Positions 7,505 to 13,840 of a stretch of 14,732 nt of DNA are shown here, piece by piece. This DNA is from Candidatus Brocadia sp. (lineage in GTDB: Bacteria; Planctomycetota; Brocadiia; Brocadiales; Brocadiaceae), in NCBI GenBank assembly GCA_030837935.1, contig JAUQXU010000251.1, forward strand, positions 1 through 14,732. Direction: 5' to 3'. The notes under the pieces are model-generated. The model had not been told where the DNA came from, searched no databases, and saw only the letters and a list, made by a program, of their open reading frames with translations. Both the position numbers and the translations under genes were made by a program. The first letter of the stretch is position 1, and the number at the start of each line of letters is the position of its first letter.

Positions 7505-8821
7505 CTAATATCCTTTTATACCACCTGAAACAAATTCCGGATAGGTTGGTGTCATATGTTCAGAAATGTCAAGCCCCATTGTCTCATCTTCTTCACTTAC
7601 ACGCCCCAAGCCCACCGCCTTCAGCCCGCCAAAGATAATGATGGCGCACAAACAGGCGTAGACGATACAGATGATAAACCCCAGTGCTTGTATACCGATA
7701 TGACAACTCACACCGTGATAGGTAGGCCGTATGAGTCCCATCACTCCTGTCGCAATACCTCCAATAGCACCGGCCGTACAATGCACCCCGCAGGTGCCAA
7801 CGGTATCATCAATCCCTATCTTATCCAGTGACTTTACCACCAGAGGAATGATCCCGCCACTGATTATACCTATTACAATGGCAAATCCAGGATGGGTAAA
7901 ACCAACACCGGCACAAATAGAAACCATGCCCGCTATTGCTCCATTTCCGGTGGTAAGCGGGTCTGATTTTTTATTAACCAGCCATCCGCCAAACATCGCT
8001 CCAAGGATACCGCCCGCCATGCTCATTGTAACATTGATCGTGGTCGTAGGCAAATCAGAAACAAGCACATCGATCATCTTCCGCGCTGTTACCGCACTGG
8101 TTGGTTCACATAACGACCCCACCAACACAGACCCTACATTAAAACCATAAAAACACACACATAATATGAATACGCCGAGCATCATTTGTGAAACATTGTG
8201 ACCGGGAATGGTATAACATTCTCCACGGCCAAACTCAAAGAGCCATGATTTCTTACTCGTGCGTGCGTATTTCTCCAGCCGTGGACCCACAATCATTGCA
8301 GCAATAAGAGCTGTTAAACCGCCCTGGAAATGTACCACCACGGAACCTGCATAATCCACATAGCCCAACCTTAACAGCGGTCCCGCCGACCATGCCATCC
8401 ATCCAAAAAATGGATACATAAACCCACAGTAAAGGACCACATAAATAAGGTACGCCTTAAAGCTAAATCTCTCTGCTATGGAACCCGATGCGATAGAGCA
8501 TGAAACAAGACAAAATCCCCACATGGTAAACCAATGCCCATACACATTCAGTTTGTCCACATTTCCCGGATCGGTCACTCCTATAAGACAGTAATTCCAA
8601 TTGCCGGAGAAAATGGCGAACCCGAACAACCACCAGACCAGCGTGCCCAATCCAATATTTGCACAGACCTTCATATAGACGTGGGTGGCATTCTTAGATC
8701 GAACCTGTCCACTCTCCAGAAAAGCAAAACCTGCCTGCATAAAAAAGACTAATATCCCCGTGATAATTAACCAAAAAATATAAATAATAAGAATAATATC
8801 TCTTGCCAATATGTCTACCAT
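7505..8821 (-). CDS. amt: Ammonium transporter, Amt/MEP/Rh family
   Basis: I chose the ATG at 8821 (438 aa) because AAGGAG lies 8 nt upstream; the in-frame ATG at 8848 lacks a ribosome site. About eleven hydrophobic helices are visible. Family signatures include QAGFAFLESGQVRSKNA near the N-terminus, the VVHFQGG segment with pore histidine H164, GVHCTAGAIGG with the second pore histidine H347, and the conserved C-terminal tail ending in MGLDISEHMTPTYPEF. The protein conducts ammonium/ammonia across the membrane, here supplying or retrieving the substrate of anammox metabolism. No glnK/PII gene follows, which is the usual partner; the neighbour is an exported TPR protein. The C-terminal regulatory tail is intact, so control by a PII protein encoded elsewhere remains possible. 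It is not fused to a histidine kinase or GGDEF domain, as some Amt sensors are. Confidence 0.96.
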   Translation of the reverse strand: MVDILARDIILIIYIFWLIITGILVFFMQAGFAFLESGQVRSKNATHVYMKVCANIGLGTLVWWLFGFAIFSGNWNYCLIGVTDPGNVDKLNVYGHWFTMWGFCLVSCSIASGSIAERFSFKAYLIYVVLYCGFMYPFFGWMAWSAGPLLRLGYVDYAGSVVVHFQGGLTALIAAMIVGPRLEKYARTSKKSWLFEFGRGECYTIPGHNVSQMMLGVFILCVCFYGFNVGSVLVGSLCEPTSAVTARKMIDVLVSDLPTTTINVTMSMAGGILGAMFGGWLVNKKSDPLTTGNGAIAGMVSICAGVGFTHPGFAIVIGIISGGIIPLVVKSLDKIGIDDTVGTCGVHCTAGAIGGIATGVMGLIRPTYHGVSCHIGIQALGFIICIVYACLCAIIIFGGLKAVGLGRVSEEDETMGLDISEHMTPTYPEFVSGGIKGY

Positions 8822-9257
8822 CGGGCATTCTCCTTTTTCCAAATACATGAGGTCACAGATGCAAGGAAGTCCCTAATAAATCTTCCCTGTACCAAAATAT
8901 ACTACCAGTATCAAATAAATAATCAATAGAATATTAGATGGTTGGTTCATTGTATAGGAATTTTTAAATAGTACTTGTCCCGTTTTGCTAAATTCGGTAT
9001 TTTTCATTGAAACAAAGATAAAATAAATATACCATGAGTGTGATCATTACCCGAACGAGTCGGAAGGCGTAGCGTGGGCGTTGTCCCCCGCTGGCGGAAG
9101 TTAGGGGTGGATGACCCCAGCCAAAATGCAGACCACAAGGGATCGGCGCTACAATTTTTGCTAAAAATGTTAAAATATTCTTGTTAAGAAACTACGTTCT
9201 TCATTTCTTTTAAAATCCTTATATTCACTGCAAGTATTTACATCATAGTAAAAATCC
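8822..9257. other. Divergent intergenic region between amt and the Rieske gene
   Basis: There is no credible gene in these 436 nt. Both flanking operons must start here or nearby, but I see no promoter good enough to call on either strand: AT-rich -10-like hexamers exist without convincing -35 partners, and I see no sigma54 GG-N10-GC element in front of amt. Positions about 9059-9152 hold a GC-rich hairpin repeat unlike the AT-rich surroundings. Confidence 0.6.
9059..9152 (+). repeat. GC-rich hairpin repeat, copy 1
   Basis: This is a GC-rich block in AT-rich surroundings. Positions 9083-9097 (GTCCCCCGCTGGCGG) match the reverse complement of 13749-13763 exactly, and GGGGTGG at 9104-9110 is shared with the repeats at 9787 and, inverted, at 9895 and 13734. 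Short dyads are present: GGGGT/ACCCC around 9104-9118, and GTAGCG (9069-9074) with CGCTAC (9147-9152). Confidence 0.55.
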
Positions 9258-9773
9258 ATGGGTGTTATGTTAGAAGCAACAAAAAATAGAGAAATCCCGG
9301 TAAATCGACGGAGATTCTTGCTTTTTGCAGGTTGGAGTTTTATAGGGATATTCCTGACAACTTTATTGAGTACCATTGTTAGATTCTTCTTTCCCAGAAC
9401 CATTATTGAACCACCAACAAGGTATAAGATCGGATATCCCTTCCAATATCCGGTGGGGGTAAGCGAAAGGTTCAAGAAACAGTTCAGGATATGGATTATC
9501 AGAGAGGTTGGCAGGGTTTACGTAATCGAGGCAAAATGTACCCATCTCGGTTGTACCCCTAATTGGTTAGCAGCAGAAGGAAAATTCAAATGTCCTTGTC
9601 ATGGGAGTGGGTTTACACCAGATGGGATTAATATTGAGGGTCCTGCACCAAGACCTCTGGAAAGGTTCAAGGTCGCGTTGGACGAAGATGGGCAAATAAT
9701 CGTTGATGAAGGGATAAGGTTCAGGGGAGAGCGCGGAGAATGGGAAAAGACCGGCGCATTCTTGAAGGTATAA
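9258..9773 (+). CDS. Rieske [2Fe-2S] protein of a cytochrome bc/b6f-type complex
   Basis: The 171-residue protein has a short positively charged N-terminus with a twin-arginine-like NRRRF (16-20), one membrane anchor (about 20-42) and a Rieske domain. Cluster motif 1 is CTHLGC (ligands C94 and H96, disulphide C99) and motif 2 is CPCHGS (ligands C112 and H115, disulphide C114). The following GPAPRPL segment is the usual proline loop. It takes electrons from quinol at the Qo site and passes them to a c-type cytochrome; in anammox cells this side faces the anammoxosome lumen. The start at 9258 is the first ATG; a second lies three codons later and neither has a strong ribosome site. It is the first gene of the respiratory cluster and is separated from cytochrome b by about 200 nt filled with hairpin repeats. 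Confidence 0.96.
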   Translation: MGVMLEATKNREIPVNRRRFLLFAGWSFIGIFLTTLLSTIVRFFFPRTIIEPPTRYKIGYPFQYPVGVSERFKKQFRIWIIREVGRVYVIEAKCTHLGCTPNWLAAEGKFKCPCHGSGFTPDGINIEGPAPRPLERFKVALDEDGQIIVDEGIRFRGERGEWEKTGAFLKV

Positions 9774-9786
9774 AATAAAACTGATG

Positions 9787-9838
9787 GAAGACCTCCCCTT
9801 TCATCCCCTCCTTGCGAAGGAGGGGAACGAGGGGTGGT
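9787..9838 (+). repeat. Hairpin repeat, copy 2
   Basis: A perfect 9-bp stem (CCCCTCCTT 9805-9813, AAGGAGGGG 9817-9825) with a 3-nt loop is followed by AACGAGGGGTGG. The GGGGTGG block (9831-9837) is shared with the other copies. No T-tract follows, so it is not a normal terminator for the Rieske gene. It faces copy 3 in inverted orientation. Confidence 0.6.
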
Positions 9839-9866
9839 TGTAAAAATCCCCAATAAATTCCACTTT

Positions 9867-9952
9867 AATTAGGCCTTCGGCTACTTGTATTTGACCACCC
9901 CCAGTCTCCCCCCGTTTACGGGGGGATTTATGGGGGGTATTTGAAATTCCTT
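9867..9952 (-). repeat. Hairpin repeat, copy 3, with conserved ends
   Basis: It begins with AATTAGGCCTTCGGCTACTT (9867-9886) and ends with TTTGAAATTCCTT (9940-9952). Both ends recur at 13689-13708 (one mismatch) and 13813-13825 (exact). Between them lie CCACCCC (9895-9901), the inverse of GGGGTGG, and a perfect 8-bp hairpin CCCCCCGT/ACGGGGGG (9908-9925). It ends 24 nt before the cytochrome b ATG. Confidence 0.65.
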
Positions 9953-9976
9953 AACATTAAATTAAGCAACTATAAA

Positions 9977-10804
9977 ATGGTTAATAAACCCAAAGAAAAT
10001 TTCTTATCAAGATACAAAAACATGCTGAAAGAGAAGGGGTTATTTGGCATGCTGACGGATTTAACGGTTAACTCGCAGGTCTGGAAGTCCATCTTCAGGC
10101 ACACCTTCGCCGACACACCGAAGAATCGCATGCTGAAGGTTGTTTCAAACGTCTTTATGCATCTGCATCCTGCCAGGGTAAAGAGACATGCCCCTCAATT
10201 AAAATTTACCTGGTGTATGGGTGGCATCAGTTTCTTCTTGTTCCTGGTACTAACGTTCACGGGTGTATTATTGATGTTTTATTACCGTCCTACGGTTCAT
10301 GATGCATATTGGGATATAAAAGATTTGGAGTATCAGGTACCTTTTGGGGCGATTTTAAGGAATCTGCACCGATGGAGCGCCCACCTGATGGTCATCACGG
10401 TATGGTTCCACATGTTTCGCGTATTTGCAACAGGTTCCTATAAACCACCTCGTGAATTTAACTGGTGTGTGGGTGTCGTCCTCCTGGTGCTTACCCTCCT
10501 TTTAAGCTTTACTGGTTATCTGCTCACGTGGGACCAATTGGGATTTTGGGCTGTAACGGTTGGCACAAATATGGCTCGGTCAACACCATTGCTGGGGCAC
10601 GAAGGACCTTTTGGGGAGCAACTTGGAATGACGGCGCACAATGATATAAGATTTGCGCTTTTAGGCGGTTCAATGGTAGGCGGAAATGCGTTATTAAGGG
10701 CATATGTATGGCATTGTATCGGGTTGCCTCTTATCATCGGCGTATTTATGATGGTACACTTCTGGCGGGTCCGCAAGGACGGCGGTATTTCCGGGCCGCT
10801 CTAA
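9977..10804 (+). CDS. Cytochrome b6-type subunit (N-terminal half of cytochrome b)
   Basis: Starting at the ATG 9977 gives 275 aa; an upstream in-frame TTG at 9941 lies inside a repeat and is less likely. After an N-terminal extension of about 55 residues longer than plant b6, there are four membrane helices. Haem b ligands are H131 and H145 in helix B (HRWSAH...FH) and H246 and H261 in helix D; the 14 and 15 residue spacings are those of cytochrome b6 rather than mitochondrial cytochrome b. The C-terminus RKDGGISGPL is the b6 signature. C80, in TWCMGGISF, aligns with b6 Cys35 (FYCLGGITL in chloroplast b6), which binds the extra haem c_n/c_i. The protein forms the quinone-oxidising and quinone-reducing core with the subunit IV-like protein at 12847. 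Confidence 0.95.
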   Translation: MVNKPKENFLSRYKNMLKEKGLFGMLTDLTVNSQVWKSIFRHTFADTPKNRMLKVVSNVFMHLHPARVKRHAPQLKFTWCMGGISFFLFLVLTFTGVLLMFYYRPTVHDAYWDIKDLEYQVPFGAILRNLHRWSAHLMVITVWFHMFRVFATGSYKPPREFNWCVGVVLLVLTLLLSFTGYLLTWDQLGFWAVTVGTNMARSTPLLGHEGPFGEQLGMTAHNDIRFALLGGSMVGGNALLRAYVWHCIGLPLIIGVFMMVHFWRVRKDGGISGPL

Positions 10805-10813
10805 AGATTTATT

Positions 10814-10829
10814 TATTGGAATTCCAATA
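10814..10829. repeat. 16-bp perfect palindrome after cytochrome b gene
   Basis: TATTGGAATTCCAATA is its own reverse complement. It lies 10 nt after the cytochrome b stop. It could be a short hairpin or a dimeric protein site; the following GGTGTTTTGTTCTT is only weakly T-rich, so a terminator call is not justified. Confidence 0.4.
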
Positions 10830-10884
10830 GGTGTTTTGTTCTTCTCAATTTATCCGAATTAAACGTTTAGGTGATTAGAATGAA

Positions 10885-10913
10885 TGTAGAGCGACGAGCC
10901 TCGTCGCTCTACA
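10885..10913. repeat. 29-nt palindromic element (14-bp arms)
   Basis: Arms TGTAGAGCGACGAG and CTCGTCGCTCTACA are perfectly complementary around a single central C. Compact dyads like this are typical of dispersed REP-like intergenic palindromes. It lies 15 nt before the start of the small membrane-protein gene and is in frame with it, so an annotation beginning at the upstream GTG (10871) would translate repeat DNA. Confidence 0.75.
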
Positions 10914-10927
10914 AATGGAATTTACCC

Positions 10928-11080
10928 ATGGAAAATGTCTGGGCAATTATAACCAAACCTGATAACATCCCCATCGTTGGTCTGATAATTCTGTTGTTTT
11001 TCTTTACATGGATTACCTTTAAACAGGCATTTGAAAATGACAAACGGACAGAACAGAAAAGGCATCAAAAGGGAGAGTAG
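10928..11080 (+). CDS. Small single-helix membrane protein of the bc complex cluster
   Basis: Starting at the ATG 10928 gives 50 residues: a short N-terminus (MENVWAIITKPDN), one strongly hydrophobic helix (about 14-33, IPIVGLIILLFFFTWITF) and a charged tail rich in K, R, E and Q. An in-frame GTG at 10871 would add residues encoded by the 29-nt palindrome, so I reject it. A weak TGGA lies about 8 nt upstream of the ATG. Its place between cytochrome b and the oxidoreductase (7 nt to the next start) suggests a small accessory subunit, like the one-helix subunits of b6f complexes, possibly anchoring the oxidoreductase to the membrane. I do not recognise it by sequence. Confidence 0.75.
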   Translation: MENVWAIITKPDNIPIVGLIILLFFFTWITFKQAFENDKRTEQKRHQKGE

Positions 11081-11086
11081 TGCCTC

Positions 11087-12790
11087 GTGAACTATAAAAT
11101 AGTTAAAGCCAACGACCACTGGTTCAGGGAAAACATAAATTGCCAGTATGCATGCCCTGTCAACACACCGGCCATGAATTATATAGAACGCATTGTTGAA
11201 GGAGACTTTGATAGCTCTTTGCGTCTCAATTTCATGGCAAACCTTTTTCCGCATATACTTGGGAGGGTATGCACACATCCGTGTGAAACCGCATGTCGCC
11301 GCGGGGCAATTGACAAACCTATCGCCATATGCTCACTCAAAAGGAGCGCGGCAGACTTCGCCCTCAAAAAGTCCCCACTAAAACCGATGCACAGAGAAAA
11401 AACGGGGTATCGCATCGCAATGATTGGCGCTGGGCCATCTGGTCTTGCCGCAGCAAACGATCTGGTAATGAGGGGACATGATGTTGTCATGTATGAAGCG
11501 CTACCTATCGCAGGGGGCATGTTAATCGTTGGTATTCCCCCCTATCGACTGCCTCGTGATAAGACAGAAGATGCTATAAACTGGATAAAGGAACTCGGAG
11601 TTGACATCCGTTTAAATAGCCCCATAGACACGCAAGAGAAATTCAACAACTTATTAAAAGAATATAGCGCTGTGTACATGGCCACGGGCGCTCATAAATC
11701 CCAGGCGCTTGATATCCCTGGTGAAAATCTGGCAGGGATGATGCATGGCGTTATATTTATGAAGGATACGAATCTTGGAATACGAAAAACCGTTCCCGAA
11801 AAGGTAGCGGTTATTGGGGGTGGCTTCACCGCCATAGACTGTGCACGTTCATCACTAAGACTGGGCGCACAAGAGGTTTCTATTGTGTATCGCAGGACTC
11901 TGGCGGAGATGCCCGCCGGTGAACTAGAAGTAAGCATGGCAGAGGAAGAAGGCGTAAAAATACACTACTTAACTTCTCCCGTAAAGATACTTGGAGGACA
12001 CAACCTGCAGATAACACATCTGGAGTGCATAAAAAACAGCCTGGGTGAACCTGATGAAAAACGACGCCGGCGTCCAATTCCCATGGAAGGAAGCAACTTC
12101 ATCATGCCAGTCGATATGGTAATAGCGGCGATTGGTCAATCACCAAACATCCAATTTCTGTCAGAAAGGTTCGGGATAGAAATTAGTCGTTGGGGAATGC
12201 CTGTCATCGGCCCCGAAAGTTTCATGACAACCAGAAAGGGGGTATTTGCAGGCGGCGATTGTGTAACCGGCCCCAGGAATGTAATTGAGGTAATAGCAGA
12301 CGGGAGAAAGGCTGCTAGATCGATACATACATTTTTAACGGATAAGGAAATTAAAGGATATACATTTTTTTATAAGGAGCAAGCTCCTTCGGAAAGGATA
12401 CGTAATTATGAGACAGCACCCAGGCAAAGACAGGATGCCCTTCCTATAAAAGAAAGGCGTGATCTGAACACAGAGGTTGAACTGGGACTCTCAAAAGAAA
12501 ATACGTTTAAAGAAGCGGGGCGCTGCCTGCTTTGTCATTACAATATTTTTATTGATGAAAAATGTGTGTTATGCGGCGGTTGTATTGACGTTTGTCCATA
12601 CAATTGCATATCTATGGTCTCCCGTGAAAAAGTTGAGGTTCCAGACGTCTTACATGATGATGCTGTCTCTGGTGATTGGGATGCCGCTATGATGATCGAC
12701 GAAGAGAAGTGCATCCGGTGCGGACTGTGCGTAAAGCGTTGCCCCGTAAACGCGATAACCATGAAACGTTTTGCATATGCTGAAGAATAA
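11087..12790 (+). CDS. FAD/NAD(P)H oxidoreductase with N- and C-terminal Fe-S domains (GltD/NfnB-like)
   Basis: The 567-residue protein starts at a GTG with GGGAG about 11 nt upstream, 6 nt after the small membrane-protein gene. Residues 1-95 are a GltD-type Fe-S domain (C19, C23, C62, C66, C70). Residues 108-415 are a two-dinucleotide flavoprotein: FAD motif GAGPSG (114-119), NAD(P) motif GGGFTA (244-249), Y268-R269-R270 as in NADPH-binding GltD proteins, and the FAD motif GGDCVTG (389-395). Residues 480-560 contain a CxxC pair (C480, C483) and a two-[4Fe-4S] ferredoxin domain (C493/C496/C499/C503 and C542/C545/C548/C552). It has no membrane helix. It probably passes electrons between NAD(P)H and Fe-S clusters or the quinone/haem side of the complex encoded around it. 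Similar NAD(P)H oxidoreductase subunits within bc1 gene clusters have been described for anammox bacteria. Direction of flow and NADH versus NADPH preference are inferred only. Confidence 0.93.
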   Translation: MNYKIVKANDHWFRENINCQYACPVNTPAMNYIERIVEGDFDSSLRLNFMANLFPHILGRVCTHPCETACRRGAIDKPIAICSLKRSAADFALKKSPLKPMHREKTGYRIAMIGAGPSGLAAANDLVMRGHDVVMYEALPIAGGMLIVGIPPYRLPRDKTEDAINWIKELGVDIRLNSPIDTQEKFNNLLKEYSAVYMATGAHKSQALDIPGENLAGMMHGVIFMKDTNLGIRKTVPEKVAVIGGGFTAIDCARSSLRLGAQEVSIVYRRTLAEMPAGELEVSMAEEEGVKIHYLTSPVKILGGHNLQITHLECIKNSLGEPDEKRRRRPIPMEGSNFIMPVDMVIAAIGQSPNIQFLSERFGIEISRWGMPVIGPESFMTTRKGVFAGGDCVTGPRNVIEVIADGRKAARSIHTFLTDKEIKGYTFFYKEQAPSERIRNYETAPRQRQDALPIKERRDLNTEVELGLSKENTFKEAGRCLLCHYNIFIDEKCVLCGGCIDVCPYNCISMVSREKVEVPDVLHDDAVSGDWDAAMMIDEEKCIRCGLCVKRCPVNAITMKRFAYAEE

Positions 12791-12846
12791 AAAGTATAAA
12801 CTACAGAGGCACAAAAAAAGATTACCAACGTAAGTAAAATATAAAT

Positions 12847-13689
12847 ATGGAAAAGATCGATAACAAGCAGGAAGAACCAAAAGAAAAGGGCAGATACAGG
12901 GCGCTCGCCTTTATTAAAGGTACTACCCTTGCCAAGGAAAAGGATGCCGAAATATCTGAAAGTGAAATACCCACATGGCCGTATCTGATCAGAAAAGAGT
13001 TTCTGGCGGCCATCATTTGTACGATCATTCTTATTGTCTGGTCTATCCTGCTCGATGCGCCGCTGGAGGAACTTTCAGATCCTACCATGACTCCAAATCC
13101 TGCGAAGGCGCCGTGGTATTTCCTGGGACTTCAGGAAATGCTTGTGTATTTTGATCCATGGATTGCAGGGGTCGTTTTTCCCATGCTTATCATCATAGGA
13201 CTAATGGCCATACCTTACGTTGATTTTAATCCGAAAGGAAATGGATATTACACATTTAAGGAACGGAAGTTTGCCATGCTTACTTTCTGTTTCGGGTTTC
13301 ATATTTTATGGATATTGCTCATTATCGTTGGCGTCTTCATGCGTGGACCTGGCTGGCTCTGGTTCTGGCCCTGGCAGGAATGGGATCCCCACCGGATCGT
13401 AGCAGAAACCAATTACGACCTGACCAGTTTCATTGGCGTTAATTCCAAATCTTTCCTGGGGTTTATTGCTGGTGGCGCAGTTGTGATCGGTTATTTCCTC
13501 ATGGGCATGACAATTCCATATCGTTTCATGAAGGCAAGGAAAAGCATGGCATTGGAAAAACTCGGCATGATCAGATATGCCATCGTTGCGTTTCTTTTCT
13601 TATCCATGCTGGCGTTGCCGATAAAGGTATGTTTGAGATTGGTATTCCATGTAAAATATATCTGGGTAACGCCGTGGTTTAATATATAA
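12847..13689 (+). CDS. Subunit IV-like cytochrome b C-terminal half with extra helices
   Basis: The 280-residue protein has a hydrophilic, lysine-rich N-terminus (1-45) and about five membrane helices (near 51-69, 105-124, 142-165, 203-224 and 243-262), against three in chloroplast subunit IV. The segment NPAKAPWYFLGLQE (84-97) occupies the place of the Qo-site PEWY motif, but with APWY at 88-91, so the usual glutamate is missing. The middle carries an aromatic-rich loop (WLWFWPWQEWDPHR, 170-183). It should pair with the b6-type protein at 9977 to form the full cytochrome b. It is unusual in being separated from that gene by the oxidoreductase gene. ATG 12847 has no clear ribosome site and lies 56 nt after the previous stop. 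Confidence 0.92.
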   Translation: MEKIDNKQEEPKEKGRYRALAFIKGTTLAKEKDAEISESEIPTWPYLIRKEFLAAIICTIILIVWSILLDAPLEELSDPTMTPNPAKAPWYFLGLQEMLVYFDPWIAGVVFPMLIIIGLMAIPYVDFNPKGNGYYTFKERKFAMLTFCFGFHILWILLIIVGVFMRGPGWLWFWPWQEWDPHRIVAETNYDLTSFIGVNSKSFLGFIAGGAVVIGYFLMGMTIPYRFMKARKSMALEKLGMIRYAIVAFLFLSMLALPIKVCLRLVFHVKYIWVTPWFNI

Positions 13690-13825
13690 ATTAGGCCTTC
13701 GGCGACTTAAATATCTATTTTCGCAATGACAGTCCACCCCCTTCACCCCCGCCAGCGGGGGACAGATGGCTGTCCCCCTCGGTGAGGGGGATTAAGGGGG
13801 AGGAAATTTTTGTTTGAAATTCCTT
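13689..13825 (-). repeat. Hairpin repeat, copy 4, long composite palindrome
   Basis: It has the same ends as copy 3: AATTAGGCCTTCGGCGACTT (13689-13708) and TTTGAAATTCCTT (13813-13825). The core (about 13733-13803) is an imperfect palindrome centred near 13767, with nested alternatives: CCCCCGC/GCGGGGG (13746-13761), GGGGACAG/CTGTCCCC (13758-13777) and CCCCCTC/GAGGGGG (13774-13790). It ends 15 nt before the cytochrome c gene. Confidence 0.65.
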
Positions 13826-13840
13826 GTAACCACGAAAATT

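Noticed and set aside
7731..8150. Plus-strand open frame of 139 codons, proline/isoleucine-rich
   Set aside because: It is antisense to amt; its composition mirrors the reverse complement of hydrophobic codons.
9805..9825. Possible terminator after the Rieske gene
   Set aside because: The hairpin is perfect, but AACGAGGGG follows rather than a T-tract, and the next gene is co-oriented and belongs to the same complex; better treated as a repeat.
9941..9976. TTG start for cytochrome b at 9941
   Set aside because: The 12 added codons begin inside the conserved end of a repeat (TTTGAAATTCCTT) that also precedes the cytochrome c gene, so they are more likely repeat DNA than coding.
13733..13803. 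CRISPR-like repeats
   Set aside because: The GC-rich blocks are nested palindromes of one element, with no regular repeat-spacer spacing and no cas genes.
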